A stretch of 55,474 nt of DNA from Burkholderiales bacterium (GCA_019234745.1 JAFAKZ010000348.1:1-55474); one strand, 5' to 3'. Shown: positions 8,364 through 17,990, counted from the stretch's first letter. Translations and numbers: made by a program. The notes: generated from the letters alone by a model not told the origin.

Positions 8364-8813
8364 TCAGAGGCCAAAGGTATAGACCCTATAGACCTCGTCA
8401 AGCTCCCAGCCATTCTCTTCATATACTGCCTGAGCCCGGGTGTTGGTATGGGCCGTGGACAGCATCAGGTAAGCCGACCCATTGGATCGGCCAAGACGCT
8501 TGGCCTCATCTAGCAGGCTTGCGGCGATACCGCGGCCACGCGCTTCGGGCAGCACGAACAGGTCGTTCAATATCCAGATAGGCGCAACAGCGATGGAGCA
8601 AAAGGCGGGGTAGAGCTGCATAAAGCCCAACACTCTCCCCTCAGCCTCGGCGAGGTAAACGGCCGACTCTGCCTTCGCCAAGCGGGCAGCGAGGAAGCGA
8701 TGCGCTGCCTCCGGGTCGCTCGGCTGTTCGTAGAACTGGCGGTACAGGTCGAACAGCCGGGTCGCCTCGTTCAAGTCATCCGAAACGGTCAGCCTGCGTA
8801 ACGTGGCGCTCAT
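8364..8813 (-). CDS. GNAT family N-acetyltransferase
   Basis: 149-residue acetyl-CoA-dependent acetyltransferase of unknown substrate. The protein starts MSATLRRLTVSDDLNEATRL, has a GNAT core with VLGFMQLYPAF and ILNDLFVLPEARGRGIAASL (the acetyl-CoA pyrophosphate loop), and ends with a typical NTRAQAVYEENGWELDE segment. Its start overlaps the galU stop by 4 bases (ATGA), so it is probably co-translated with galU, although a functional link to UDP-glucose synthesis is not evident. It could act on a small molecule or on a protein N-terminus. Confidence 0.85.
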   Translation of the reverse strand: MSATLRRLTVSDDLNEATRLFDLYRQFYEQPSDPEAAHRFLAARLAKAESAVYLAEAEGRVLGFMQLYPAFCSIAVAPIWILNDLFVLPEARGRGIAASLLDEAKRLGRSNGSAYLMLSTAHTNTRAQAVYEENGWELDEVYRVYTFGL

Positions 8814-9691
8814 CCCAGGCCTTGGGCAAATTGCCGCAGGTGCTCGGTAAAGGCCGCGCCGACTTCCTTGTGGCGCGCCGCGTAGGCGAGCGTGGCCTGC
8901 AGGTAGCCCAGCTTGTTGCCGCAGTCGTAACGGGTACCCTTGAACGGCAAGGCCAACACACGCTCCTCTTCCAGCAAGGCCGCGATGGCGTCGGTCAGTT
9001 GGATCTCGCCACCCTTGCCGGGCTTGGCGCGCGACAGATGGCGGAAAATGCGCGGCGACAGGATGTAGCGCCCCACCACGGCCAACGTGGACGGCGCTTC
9101 TTCCGGCTTCGGCTTCTCGACGATGCCGGTCAGCTTGAGATTGCCGCCGCCATTGCGCTCGGTCGACACGATGCCATAGGAGCCCGTATCTTCGCGCGGT
9201 ACTTCCTCGACGCCGATCACGGAACTCAGCGTCTCTTCAAACAGGTCGACCATTTGGCGCATAACGGGCTTCTCTGCATCGATCAGGTCGTCCGCCAAGA
9301 TCACGGCGAACGGTTCATCACCGATCAGCGGGCGCGCGCATGACACGGCATGGCCCAGGCCCAGGGCTTCCGGCTGGCGAATATAGGCGCAACTCACGTT
9401 CTTGGGCAGCACATTGCGCACCACTTCCAGCAGCTGGTGCTTGCCCTTGGCCTCCAGCTCGCTTTCCAGCTCATAGGCCTTGTCGAAATGGTCCTCGATG
9501 GCGCGCTTTGCGCGTCCAGTCACGAAAATCATTTCCGTGATGCCGGCGGCAATCGCTTCTTCCACTGCGTACTGGATCAGCGGCTTGTCGACGACGTTGA
9601 GCATCTCTTTCGGGCTCGCCTTGGTGGCCGGCAGAAAACGCGTACCGAGACCTGCCACAGGGAATACTGCCTTTGTTACCTTGTGAATCAT
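8810..9691 (-). CDS. galU: UTP-glucose-1-phosphate uridylyltransferase
   Basis: Makes UDP-glucose from UTP and glucose-1-phosphate for envelope and storage polysaccharides. About 293 residues from ATG at 9691 (MIHKVTKAVFPVAGLGTRFL), with the nucleotidyltransferase signature GLGTRFLPATKASPKEML close to the N-terminus. VDKPLIQYAVEEAIAAGI, VILADDLIDAE and GVEEVPREDTGSYGIV are standard GalU blocks, and VGRYILSPRIF and GGEIQLTDAI follow. An in-frame start nine codons upstream is possible but gives a non-conserved extension. The gene lies 63 bases downstream of ligA. Confidence 0.95.
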   Translation of the reverse strand: MIHKVTKAVFPVAGLGTRFLPATKASPKEMLNVVDKPLIQYAVEEAIAAGITEMIFVTGRAKRAIEDHFDKAYELESELEAKGKHQLLEVVRNVLPKNVSCAYIRQPEALGLGHAVSCARPLIGDEPFAVILADDLIDAEKPVMRQMVDLFEETLSSVIGVEEVPREDTGSYGIVSTERNGGGNLKLTGIVEKPKPEEAPSTLAVVGRYILSPRIFRHLSRAKPGKGGEIQLTDAIAALLEEERVLALPFKGTRYDCGNKLGYLQATLAYAARHKEVGAAFTEHLRQFAQGLG

Positions 9692-9754
9692 CTTCTTCTC
9701 CGTCGGCCTTTCGGCCAATCCGCCCGCTTGCAGTCTCTACTGCTTTGATTTTGC

Positions 9755-11833
9755 CTATGCCGGCTGCGAGCCGACCAGCGCCCGCAATCCAGCCTCGTCG
9801 ACGATAGCGATACCCAGTTCCTGTGCTTTGTCTAATTTGGAACCGGCCGCTTCCCCCGCAACTACATAGTCCGTTTTCTTGGAAACGGAACCTGCCACCT
9901 TGCCACCCGCGGCCTCGATCAGCGCCTTCGCCTCGTCGCGCGACAAGCTCGGCAGTGTGCCCGTCACCACCAGGGTCTTGCCAAGCAAGGGACCGGTCGC
10001 GAGCAACTCACTCGGGTCCGACTCCGCCCAAACGACGCCGCCTGCGCGCAGCTGCTCGATCACCTCGATATTGTGGCTCTCCAGCATGAAATCACGAATC
10101 GACTTCGCCACAATGGGCCCAACATCGGGTACCGCTTGTATCGCGGCGAGCGCCGCCGCCTCGTCGGCCAAGGTAGCTGCTTCGATCAGTCCATCCAGCT
10201 TGCCAAAGTGGCGCGCTAGGTCCTTGGCCGTAGATTCGCCCACATTGCGGATACCCAGCGCATAGATTACGCGCTGCAGCGTGGTATTGCGGCTCTTGTC
10301 GATGGAAGCGAGCAGATTGGCGGCCGATTTCTCGGCCATGCGCTCAAGTTCCGCCAGTTTGAGAATGCCTAACTTATAGATGTCGGCCGGCGTACGCAGC
10401 AGCCCCACATCGACCATCTGGTCCACCAACTTATCGCCCAAGCCCTCGATATCCATGGCGCGGCGGCTGGCGAAGTGCAGCAGGGCCTGCTTGCGCTGGG
10501 CCGAACAGACCAGGCCACCCGTGCAACGATAGGCAGCAGCGCCCTCCTCCCGCGCCACGTGCGAGCCGCATACGGGGCAGGTGGTGGGCATGGCGAACGG
10601 TGCATACTTCGGCACCTCCTCGCCTGCGACGGTCTCCTTCGGCCGCCGCTCCAGCAAGGCACCAACGACCTCCGGAATCACGTCGCCCGCACGGCGTACG
10701 ATGACAGTGTCGCCCACACGTACGTCCTTGCGGTGCACTTCGTCGAGGTTGTGCAGGGTCGCGTTCGTCACCGTCACGCCACCCACGAAAACCGGTTGCA
10801 GGCGCGCAACGGGCGTCAACGCGCCGGTGCGGCCGACCTGGACGTCGATGCCCTCAACCACGGTCAGCGCTTCTTCGGCCGGGAACTTGTGCGCGATAGC
10901 CCAACGCGGTGCGCGCGATACGAAGCCCAGCTTCTCCTGGTCGGCAAAGCTGTCGACCTTGTACACCACACCGTCGATATCGAAGGGCAGTGTCGGACGC
11001 AGCTCGCCGATATGCCGGTAGTAGTCGAGCAGGCCCTCGGCGCCGTCGACACGGGCCGCAAGCTTGGAAACAGGGAAACCGAGTGTTTTCAACCAAGCCA
11101 TGGCGCCGGACTGGGTTGCGGGCATCTCGCCCCCTTCGCAACGGGCTATGCCATAGGCGAAGAAGTTCAGGCGGCGCGAGGCTGTGATGCGGGAATCAAG
11201 CTGGCGCAGGGCGCCGGCCGCTGCGTTGCGTGGATTGACGAAGCGCTTGTCGCCCCGCGCATCCTGATCCGCATTGAGGCGGTCGAAGTCGGCGCGCAGC
11301 ATCAAGACTTCCCCGCGTACTTCGAGCAGCGCTGGGAGCCGATCGCCCCGCAGGCGCAGCGGGATAGCGCGAACCGTCTTCAAGTTGGCCGTTACGTTCT
11401 CACCCGTGCTGCCGTCGCCGCGCGTGGCACCGGACTCGAACACGCCGTTGCGATAGATCAGGGTAATGGCAAGGCCGTCGAACTTCGGCCCAACGTCGTA
11501 GCTGACCGATTCCACGCCCAATGCTTCGCGGGCGCGGCGGTCGAAACTGATGAGATCGTCGTCGCTGAAGGCATTGTTCAGCGACAGCATGGGCACGGCA
11601 TGGATAGCCGGCTCAAAGGCATCCAGCGGACGCCCACCCACACGCTGCGTGGGCGAATCCGGGGTGCGCAGCGCTGGGTGCTCGTTCTCAAGCGACTCCA
11701 ACTCGCGGAACAACTTGTCGTACTCGGCGTCCGGCACGGTCGGCGAGTCGAGCACATAGTACTCAATGTTGTAGCGATTGAGCAGCTCGCGCAGCGCCTG
11801 CGCGCGTTCAGTAGCGGTCATCGTACTACTCAC
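9755..11833 (-). CDS. ligA: NAD-dependent DNA ligase LigA (active-site Glu replaced by Gly)
   Basis: Seals nicks in replication and repair using NAD+. 692 residues with complete architecture: domain Ia with YYVLDSPTVPDAEYD, the adenylation motif KFDG with lysine at 117, OB fold, a Cys4 zinc finger (CPVC ... RC ... VC near residue 410-435), helix-hairpin-helix repeats (ALGIRNVGESTAKDLA, IQAVPDVGPIVAKSI) and a C-terminal BRCT domain (KTLVVTGTLPSLSRDEA). Oddity: the residue two before the active lysine is Gly (DVGPKFDG), where family members have Glu (E113 in E. coli, as ELKLDG). GTG at 11833 overlaps the zipA stop (GTGA); ATG at 11821 is the alternative start. Confidence 0.95.
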   Translation of the reverse strand: MSSTMTATERAQALRELLNRYNIEYYVLDSPTVPDAEYDKLFRELESLENEHPALRTPDSPTQRVGGRPLDAFEPAIHAVPMLSLNNAFSDDDLISFDRRAREALGVESVSYDVGPKFDGLAITLIYRNGVFESGATRGDGSTGENVTANLKTVRAIPLRLRGDRLPALLEVRGEVLMLRADFDRLNADQDARGDKRFVNPRNAAAGALRQLDSRITASRRLNFFAYGIARCEGGEMPATQSGAMAWLKTLGFPVSKLAARVDGAEGLLDYYRHIGELRPTLPFDIDGVVYKVDSFADQEKLGFVSRAPRWAIAHKFPAEEALTVVEGIDVQVGRTGALTPVARLQPVFVGGVTVTNATLHNLDEVHRKDVRVGDTVIVRRAGDVIPEVVGALLERRPKETVAGEEVPKYAPFAMPTTCPVCGSHVAREEGAAAYRCTGGLVCSAQRKQALLHFASRRAMDIEGLGDKLVDQMVDVGLLRTPADIYKLGILKLAELERMAEKSAANLLASIDKSRNTTLQRVIYALGIRNVGESTAKDLARHFGKLDGLIEAATLADEAAALAAIQAVPDVGPIVAKSIRDFMLESHNIEVIEQLRAGGVVWAESDPSELLATGPLLGKTLVVTGTLPSLSRDEAKALIEAAGGKVAGSVSKKTDYVVAGEAAGSKLDKAQELGIAIVDEAGLRALVGSQPA

Positions 11834-12897
11834 GCAAACAGGCGCAGGGCCGCAACGCCGCCGGCCGGGATGCCGCGGTCGTCCATGCGGCCGTACAGGC
11901 CGACGAGCTGCTTGCGGATAGCCGCTAGGTCGGCCGGCTTCAGCGAACGATTATCGTCGTCGACCAGATCGCCACCCAGCGTCAATGCCATCTGCTGGGC
12001 CAAGTCGGCCATGCGGTCGAACGCCCCTTCCCCGCCAGCCACGCGCGGCACGTCGAGCAGCAAGGTCACGGACGGTGTCTCTTCCAGCGAATCAAGCGGC
12101 CGATGGTGCCGATCGCCCAGCGTAAACAGTACCTTGCCGGATTCCGAACGTGCATAGAACATGCCGTCGCTTTCCATGACTAGGCCAGCCGCTTCAGCCA
12201 TGGCGACGACCCTGCTTTGGGCGAACGGGTTGCGGCTGCTCACGACGTTCAGACCGACCAATTGGTCGACGTCGGCGCAGAAGCCATCCAGCTCGGCCGC
12301 TACACGCAGCTTGTCCTCGCGGCGCGGGAAGGTGGCAACGCCAGCACGGGCCTCAGCGAACGCGTTGACCTGCTCGCAGAACATCACCATCTGCGCACTA
12401 CTCACCGGCCCTTGGCGGTCCACGAGCTGCAAGCCGACGCGGAACTCCATATACAGGCCTTCCGGCTGTACCGGCTCCCATTCGTCATTGGCAGCCAGGC
12501 CAAGCGCGCGCACACGCTTGCCTACCTCAAAACCAGGAAGGTCTGCGCCCGGCACAGGCTCAGCCGGATGGACTTCGGCGATATAGTCGAGCGCTGGGTC
12601 GAGCACCGTCACCACAAGTGCGGCCACATCCGGCAGGTCGACGACTTCTGGCTCGTTACGCGCTGGTGGCAGGTCCGACGTCGTACGCAGCGGTTCGAGC
12701 GACGGCTCCAGACGCAGCCCGACCTCGCCCTGCCGCACCATATTCTTCGGGGTATCGAGCAATACGTCGGGATGGCTTTTCGCGAAGGCCTCGGCCGCGC
12801 GGCGCTTGAAGCGCCACTCCTGCCAGGCATTGAACCCCCAGACCCCGCCGATCAACGCGACGCCGAGCCCAAGGGTGATGAAATGAAATTCGGTCAT
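11830..12897 (-). CDS. zipA: Cell division protein ZipA
   Basis: Inner-membrane anchor for FtsZ at the division ring. 355 residues from ATG at 12897, preceded by a GGAGAG ribosome-binding site. An N-terminal membrane helix (FITLGLGVALIGGVWGFNAW) is followed by a basic stretch, a long acidic and proline-containing linker, and the C-terminal FtsZ-binding domain from about residue 215 (DGMFYARSESGKVLFTLGD, TLLLDVPRVAGGEGAFDRM, ending in RKQLVGLYGRMDDRGIPAGG). The zipA-ligA order is conserved in many proteobacteria. The 133 bases upstream hold no gene and no clear promoter. Confidence 0.9.
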   Translation of the reverse strand: MTEFHFITLGLGVALIGGVWGFNAWQEWRFKRRAAEAFAKSHPDVLLDTPKNMVRQGEVGLRLEPSLEPLRTTSDLPPARNEPEVVDLPDVAALVVTVLDPALDYIAEVHPAEPVPGADLPGFEVGKRVRALGLAANDEWEPVQPEGLYMEFRVGLQLVDRQGPVSSAQMVMFCEQVNAFAEARAGVATFPRREDKLRVAAELDGFCADVDQLVGLNVVSSRNPFAQSRVVAMAEAAGLVMESDGMFYARSESGKVLFTLGDRHHRPLDSLEETPSVTLLLDVPRVAGGEGAFDRMADLAQQMALTLGGDLVDDDNRSLKPADLAAIRKQLVGLYGRMDDRGIPAGGVAALRLFA

Positions 12898-13030
12898 GCA
12901 ATAACTCTCCACGCCCGCCAAGACGGTCGATGACGCAGGAGCTTAGCCCAAGCGGGGACTATCGCCAAGAACCGCCCGGAGATTGCAGCAATTACCCGAC
13001 GATTTTGCCCATGACACGAATGATTCGGGC

Positions 13031-14158
13031 TCAACGTTGCGAGGAATGGAAGCTGAGCCGGGCTTTGAGCTTCGATAGGATCGGGTCGGCGGTCGGCATC
13101 TGGTCGAACACGGCTGCCACTTCGGCCATACAGCGCTGCAAGGTCGACATGCAGATATCTTCTTCGCGCTTGCTAAGTGCAAGGCCGAGGAAATCGCGCT
13201 CCATACTCTCCTTCAAGCGCGACAAGGCGTCCGCCGCCTGCTGCTTGCGCTGCCCCCACGCCAGGTCGAGCCGACCCAGCGCCTGCTCGGCCTGCTCCGT
13301 GACGCTGACCAGCACAAGGTTGCGCTCCTCCAAGGCGATCTCAGTGTCTAGCGCGCGCGCCCTGGAATTCAAGCCTTCGCCAATCACCGCCGCCATGTCG
13401 CGGATGCGCTGCATGTTGGTCGGATTGCTCGTGGGCAGATTGTTCACAAAGATAGAGGTGTGCGAGAAATTCACGACCAGCCGATTCTGGAACTGGAACA
13501 CCTTTCCCGACAGGCGCGAGTTATGGATGATGGATGTTTCCAACGGCGTGGACAGGCCGCGCCGGTTCATCGTCACCTTTTCCTTGCCCGCCCGCACCTG
13601 TACATTGGCTTCGATCTGCAAGTCCGACAAGGCGTCGACGCCGATAGTCGCAAGCGTCGTCAGATCGGTGGCGATCCCTGCCTGACGTATCGCTTCCAGT
13701 ACGATGCTGACTTCACCGAGATCATTTGCCGCATTGCGCGCGGCCAGCCGCGCCGATTCGCGCTCGCGCTCCAGCTGCCGGTTGCGGACCACCCAATCAA
13801 GCAGGATGCCAACCTTGGCGACTAGTTCGTCCGCCGTCATCGATTTCAGGAAAAAATCGTCGCCGCCGACCTCGTAGGCCTCCATGCGGTTGTCGATGGT
13901 ATCGTGGCTCGAATGGAAGACGACGGGAATATCAGCTGTTTCGCGCTGCCCCTTCAACATCCGGCACAGCTCGATGCCATTACCGTCAGGCAGCTCGATA
14001 TCCAGGATGATAAGGTCGGGCGCAACGGCAACGACGTTCTCAAGCAGGCCGCTTGCGCGGTCCTGCGTGGTCATCGCGTAGTGTTGGCCCAGTACGCCAG
14101 ATAGTCGCTTCAGTTGGATCGGGTCGTCGTCGACCACGAATATCTTGGTGGCACTCAT
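13031..14158 (-). CDS. Response regulator with unrecognised C-terminal domain
   Basis: 375 residues from ATG at 14158, chosen because GGGGGAG lies just upstream and the receiver domain starts at once (MSATKIFVVDDDPIQLKR). The receiver domain covers about residues 1-125: acidic pocket DDD at 10-12, phospho-acceptor Asp in LIILDIELPDGNG, Ser/Thr position in VVFHSSHD, and Lys in FFLKSMTADEL. No DNA-binding, GGDEF, HD-GYP or kinase motif follows. The rest looks like a globular middle region (residues 150-290) and a long alpha-helical tail (EEDICMSTLQRCMAEVAAVF). It may be a chemosensory or protein-interaction output. No histidine kinase is adjacent. Confidence 0.8.
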   Translation of the reverse strand: MSATKIFVVDDDPIQLKRLSGVLGQHYAMTTQDRASGLLENVVAVAPDLIILDIELPDGNGIELCRMLKGQRETADIPVVFHSSHDTIDNRMEAYEVGGDDFFLKSMTADELVAKVGILLDWVVRNRQLERERESARLAARNAANDLGEVSIVLEAIRQAGIATDLTTLATIGVDALSDLQIEANVQVRAGKEKVTMNRRGLSTPLETSIIHNSRLSGKVFQFQNRLVVNFSHTSIFVNNLPTSNPTNMQRIRDMAAVIGEGLNSRARALDTEIALEERNLVLVSVTEQAEQALGRLDLAWGQRKQQAADALSRLKESMERDFLGLALSKREEDICMSTLQRCMAEVAAVFDQMPTADPILSKLKARLSFHSSQR

Positions 14159-14216
14159 GTTCTCCCCCATTTGCGCGCCGGCCAGGCAATGTCGCCTAGC
14201 TGCGATACATGACTGG

Positions 14217-15269
14217 CTACTCTTTCTCGCCCTTGCGCCGTTTCCGTTGGCGCTTCTTGTAGTTCTGGCCGACTTTATCCGCCGGCTCCTTTCCAGCATT
14301 CGCCATTTTCCGCGCTTGTGCAACCTGCGCCGCCCGCCGGGCCTCGTTGGCTCCTCCGGCACGTTGTTGCGTCCTTTGCTGCCGTGCCTTTTGCTGCATT
14401 GCCTGCTGCTGCCAAGGGTGCTGTCCGTTGCCAGCCGCCGCGCCGTGCTGCACCGGCCGCATGCCTGCTTGAGGCTTGTGCCATTCAGGTGGACGGCTCA
14501 TTTCGTTCTTCAGCCGCTCCTTCAAATCCGGGTGTGCCGTAAATGCACCGTTACCGACAGACTTGTGGATGCGGCCCAGCACGTCGACGATGCCGTGGCC
14601 GCGATCAAAGTTGCGGTAGCGGTCAAAAAATGCCGGGCGGTAATTCAACATTCTGGGTGCCGATGTGCCGCCATGCTGCAGGAAGCCAACCTTGCCAGGC
14701 TTGATCGAGACATCGCCATGCTCGTTGTGCATCACTGTTTCACCGTCGTTTACGGTGTCATAGGTACCAGCCTGCACGTGGGCGGTCGCTTGCTCTTCGT
14801 CGATGACAGTCGTTTCGTGATCTGTGCCCCGTACGCCAATGGTTGCAGTGGGTGTGTGCAGTGCGTAGCTGCTCGGGCTCTGCCGGCCGATCAGGCCCGT
14901 GATTGCGCGTAGCGAACCCTTCACCAGGTTCAGCCAGCTCTTGCTGTTGGATGGATTCGATTCATCGTATTGATACTTGTCGATATGCAGGCGCGTATTA
15001 GGGCGCAGCGTAAAGCTGGCGCCGTCCTCCATGCGCAGGATGGCCCATGACTGATCACCTGCCGTGCTCACCGAGTCGCCCCCTGCCAGACCTGCCCCAA
15101 CAGCGCTCGCCTTGACCGTGCCGTCGTCACCGATGACACGAATATCGCCCTCACCCGCCTCGATTCGACCAACGTCGGCCCAAACGGCCAGACTCAAGAA
15201 CAGGCAAATAATTGTAGCGACGGTGCCATGCCACCGAATGCTCGGCAGCCGGAAAGAAGCGTGGCGCAT
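14217..15269 (-). CDS. Secreted FecR-domain protein with basic, Gln-rich tail
   Basis: 350 residues. An N-terminal signal peptide (TVATIICLFLSLAVWA) would export it to the periplasm. A FecR domain follows: GRIEAGEGDIRVIGDDG, SWAILRMEDGASFTLRPNT, and the family motif TPTATIGVRGTDHETTV near residue 140. The last 80 residues are low-complexity, rich in Gln, Ala, Arg and Lys (WQQQAMQQKARQQRTQQ; then KKRQRKRRKGEKE). No ECF sigma factor or TonB receptor is adjacent, so this is a stand-alone FecR-domain protein, not the FecIR signalling partner. It is transcribed divergently from mrcA, with about 200 bases between them. Confidence 0.8.
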   Translation of the reverse strand: MRHASFRLPSIRWHGTVATIICLFLSLAVWADVGRIEAGEGDIRVIGDDGTVKASAVGAGLAGGDSVSTAGDQSWAILRMEDGASFTLRPNTRLHIDKYQYDESNPSNSKSWLNLVKGSLRAITGLIGRQSPSSYALHTPTATIGVRGTDHETTVIDEEQATAHVQAGTYDTVNDGETVMHNEHGDVSIKPGKVGFLQHGGTSAPRMLNYRPAFFDRYRNFDRGHGIVDVLGRIHKSVGNGAFTAHPDLKERLKNEMSRPPEWHKPQAGMRPVQHGAAAGNGQHPWQQQAMQQKARQQRTQQRAGGANEARRAAQVAQARKMANAGKEPADKVGQNYKKRQRKRRKGEKE

Positions 15270-15473
15270 TGGATTCCCTGCAGATTCGATTATTTAGAAA
15301 ACAGTCTTATCGGAACCAATATAGTGCAGAGCCGGTCAGCCAAGGCAACTGAGCGGAAAGGAATTTTACGTGTTTCATGCTTTCGAACCGGTAACTCGGC
15401 AAATTCACACGCCGCACGCTACAATCCGCAACCATTCCTCCGATTTCGACTACTGAATCCTCACGCAGCGTCC

Positions 15474-17969
15474 ATGTCCTCATCCGCACAGTCGCAAGAT
15501 TCCAGTTCCACCCCATCCCATAAACGCCCGCTCTGGTCCCGCCTGCTGCTCTGGGCGCTGGGCGTGTGCGCTGGCCTCGGCGTCGTCGTCGCCATCCTGG
15601 CCTGGTATGCCATTTCCGTCATGGAAAAGAACCTGCCGCCGTTGGATGCGCTGACCGACTTCCGCCCCAAGCTGCCGCTGCGCATATACACGAGCGACCA
15701 TGTGCTGATCGGCGAGTTCGGCGACGAAAAGCGCAATGTGGTGCGCTTCAAGGATATCCCGCCCGTCATGAAGCAAGCGGTGCTGGCGATCGAGGACTAT
15801 CGCTTCTATGAACACGGCGGCGTCGACTTCACCGGTATCGCCCGCGCCTTGCTGGCGGATGCGATGCACGGCGGCGCAACACAGGGCGCCAGTACCATCA
15901 CGCAGCAGGTCGCCCGCAACTTCTATCTATCGAACGAGAAGCGCCTCACCCGCAAGGTGTACGAGATGCTGCTCGCCTACCGGATCGAGTCGGTACTGAC
16001 CAAGGACCAAATCCTTGAGCTGTACATGAACCAGATCAACCTGGGCGAACATGCCTACGGCTTTGCCAGTGCCGAGCGCATCTACTTCGGCAAGGACCTG
16101 AAGGACATTACGCTGGCCGAGGCGGCCATGCTGGCCGGCATCCCCAAGGGCCCGTCCACGTTCAACCCCATCGTCAACTTCCCACGTGCCAAGGTGCGCC
16201 AGGAATACATCCTCAAGCGCATGCTGGAGCTCAAGTATATCGACGAGAAGCAGTATGAAGCTGCGGTGCACGAGCCGCTGCGCGTTGCGACCGGCACAAA
16301 CCAGTACAAGGTGCACGGCGAATACGTGGCGGAAATGGTGCGCGACGCCCTGTACAGCCAATACAAGGACGATATCTACACGCGCGGCTTCAGCGTCATC
16401 ACCACCATCAAGGCTGCAGACCAGGAAGCGGCCTATGAAGCGGTGCGCAGCAGCGTGATGGACTACGACCGCCGCCACGGCTACCGCGGCCCGGAAGGCT
16501 TCATCACCTTGCCGGAAGACGCGGACGAGCGCAGCCAGGCGATCGAAGACGAACTGGACGACCACCCAGCCAACGACGACGTGGTTGCCGCCGTCGTCAT
16601 CTCGGCAACGCCCAAGCACGTGCAGGCAGTCGTGCAGGATGGCGATACGATCGAATTCAACGAAGCGGGCCTGAAGTTCGCCGCTGCTGCACTTGGACCC
16701 AAGGCCAGCGCGGGCATCCGCATTCGCCCGGGCTCCGTGATCCGCGCCATGAAGGATGCCAAGGGAAACTGGCAGATCGCGCAGATTCCCCAGGTCGAGG
16801 GCGCGCTGGTGTCGCTCCAGCCGGACGACGGCGCCATTCACGCGCTGGTCGGCGGCTTCGACTTCGCCAAGAACAAGTTCAACCATGTGACGCAGGCCTG
16901 GCGCCAGCCAGGCTCCACCTTCAAGCCCATCATCTACTCGGCCGCCCTGGAGAAGGGCGTGGGACCAAGCACCTTGGTGAACGACGCACCGCTGGACTTC
17001 CCCATCGAGGAAACGGGCGGCCAAGTGTGGGATCCGAAGGACGATACGACACCGATTGGCCCCATGCCCTTACGCACGGGTCTGGCCGAATCGCGTAACC
17101 TTGTCGCCATCCGTACCCTGCACTTCATCGGTACGCAGTACGCCCAGGAGTACGCCACCCGATTCGGCTTTGAAGCGGACAAGACGCCCCCCTACCTGCC
17201 CATGGCCCTGGGCGCGGGCGCCACGACGCCACTACAGATGGCCGGCGCCTATGCCGTTTTCGCCAACGGCGGCTATCGCATCAGCCCCTACCTGATCGGC
17301 GAAATCGACGATGCCAAGGGCACAGTAATGGCCAAGGCCAAGCCTGTGACCATTGATACGGGCGCCCCGCGCGTCATCGATGAGCGCAATGCCTACGTGA
17401 TGGAAAGCCTACTGAAGACTGTCGCACAGCGCGGTACGGGTGCAGGTACCAATGCGCTCAAGCGCACCGACCTGGCCGGCAAGACGGGCACGACCAACGA
17501 AGCGCGCGACGGCTGGTTTGCAGGTTACCAACACACGCTGGTCGCGGTAGCATGGCTGGGTTATGACCAGCCGCGCAGTCTCGGCAGCCGCGAGTTCGGT
17601 GCCCAGCTGGCCTTGCCGGTATGGGTGCGCTACATGGACAAGGCACTCAAGAACGTGCCGCAGTACCAGACCCCAATGCCGGACGGTGTGACGGTGATCG
17701 ACGGCGAGTTGTATTTCTCCGATAAGACACCAGGGAATGGCTTCGTGTCGGGCATCGACCTGCCGGGCGGCAACAGTACCGACAACGCAGGCGGCGAAGC
17801 CACGCCAACGCCTGGGGGCGATACGCCAAGCGCGGCGCCCTCGCCAAGTGGGGCACCTAACCCGTCGGCGGAAAAACAGCAGATTCTCGACCTGTTCCGA
17901 TCGGGCAAGGGCCAGGAAAAGCCGGCCGCCACACCATCGCCGGCCACGCAAGGCCGGCAGCAGATCTAA
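15474..17969 (+). CDS. mrcA: Penicillin-binding protein 1A (bifunctional peptidoglycan synthase)
   Basis: Class A PBP of 831 residues that polymerises glycan strands and cross-links peptides at the inner membrane. From ATG at 15474: short cytoplasmic tail, membrane helix at about residues 20-45 (LLLWALGVCAGLGVVVAI), then a GT51 glycosyltransferase with E107 in LAIEDYRFYEHGG and GASTITQQVAR. An OB-like insert (VEGALVSLQPDDGAIHALVGG) precedes the transpeptidase domain, with S481-T-F-K484, S540-R-N and K670-T-G all intact. The C-terminal 80 residues are Pro/Ser/Gly-rich and probably disordered. An upstream start at 15228 would overlap the divergent fecR-like gene and is unlikely. Confidence 0.95.
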   Translation: MSSSAQSQDSSSTPSHKRPLWSRLLLWALGVCAGLGVVVAILAWYAISVMEKNLPPLDALTDFRPKLPLRIYTSDHVLIGEFGDEKRNVVRFKDIPPVMKQAVLAIEDYRFYEHGGVDFTGIARALLADAMHGGATQGASTITQQVARNFYLSNEKRLTRKVYEMLLAYRIESVLTKDQILELYMNQINLGEHAYGFASAERIYFGKDLKDITLAEAAMLAGIPKGPSTFNPIVNFPRAKVRQEYILKRMLELKYIDEKQYEAAVHEPLRVATGTNQYKVHGEYVAEMVRDALYSQYKDDIYTRGFSVITTIKAADQEAAYEAVRSSVMDYDRRHGYRGPEGFITLPEDADERSQAIEDELDDHPANDDVVAAVVISATPKHVQAVVQDGDTIEFNEAGLKFAAAALGPKASAGIRIRPGSVIRAMKDAKGNWQIAQIPQVEGALVSLQPDDGAIHALVGGFDFAKNKFNHVTQAWRQPGSTFKPIIYSAALEKGVGPSTLVNDAPLDFPIEETGGQVWDPKDDTTPIGPMPLRTGLAESRNLVAIRTLHFIGTQYAQEYATRFGFEADKTPPYLPMALGAGATTPLQMAGAYAVFANGGYRISPYLIGEIDDAKGTVMAKAKPVTIDTGAPRVIDERNAYVMESLLKTVAQRGTGAGTNALKRTDLAGKTGTTNEARDGWFAGYQHTLVAVAWLGYDQPRSLGSREFGAQLALPVWVRYMDKALKNVPQYQTPMPDGVTVIDGELYFSDKTPGNGFVSGIDLPGGNSTDNAGGEATPTPGGDTPSAAPSPSGAPNPSAEKQQILDLFRSGKGQEKPAATPSPATQGRQQI

Positions 17970-17990
17970 CCGAAGTAGGTCAAATACAAA

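Noticed and set aside
10475..12157. A 560-codon open frame opposite ligA and zipA
   Set aside because: It spans two well-supported genes and their overlap junction; no domain and no ribosome-binding site.
14158..14217. Response regulator and FecR-like gene as a FecR signalling pair
   Set aside because: The regulator has a receiver domain but no sigma factor or DNA-binding part, and the 58-base gap gives no sign of translational coupling.
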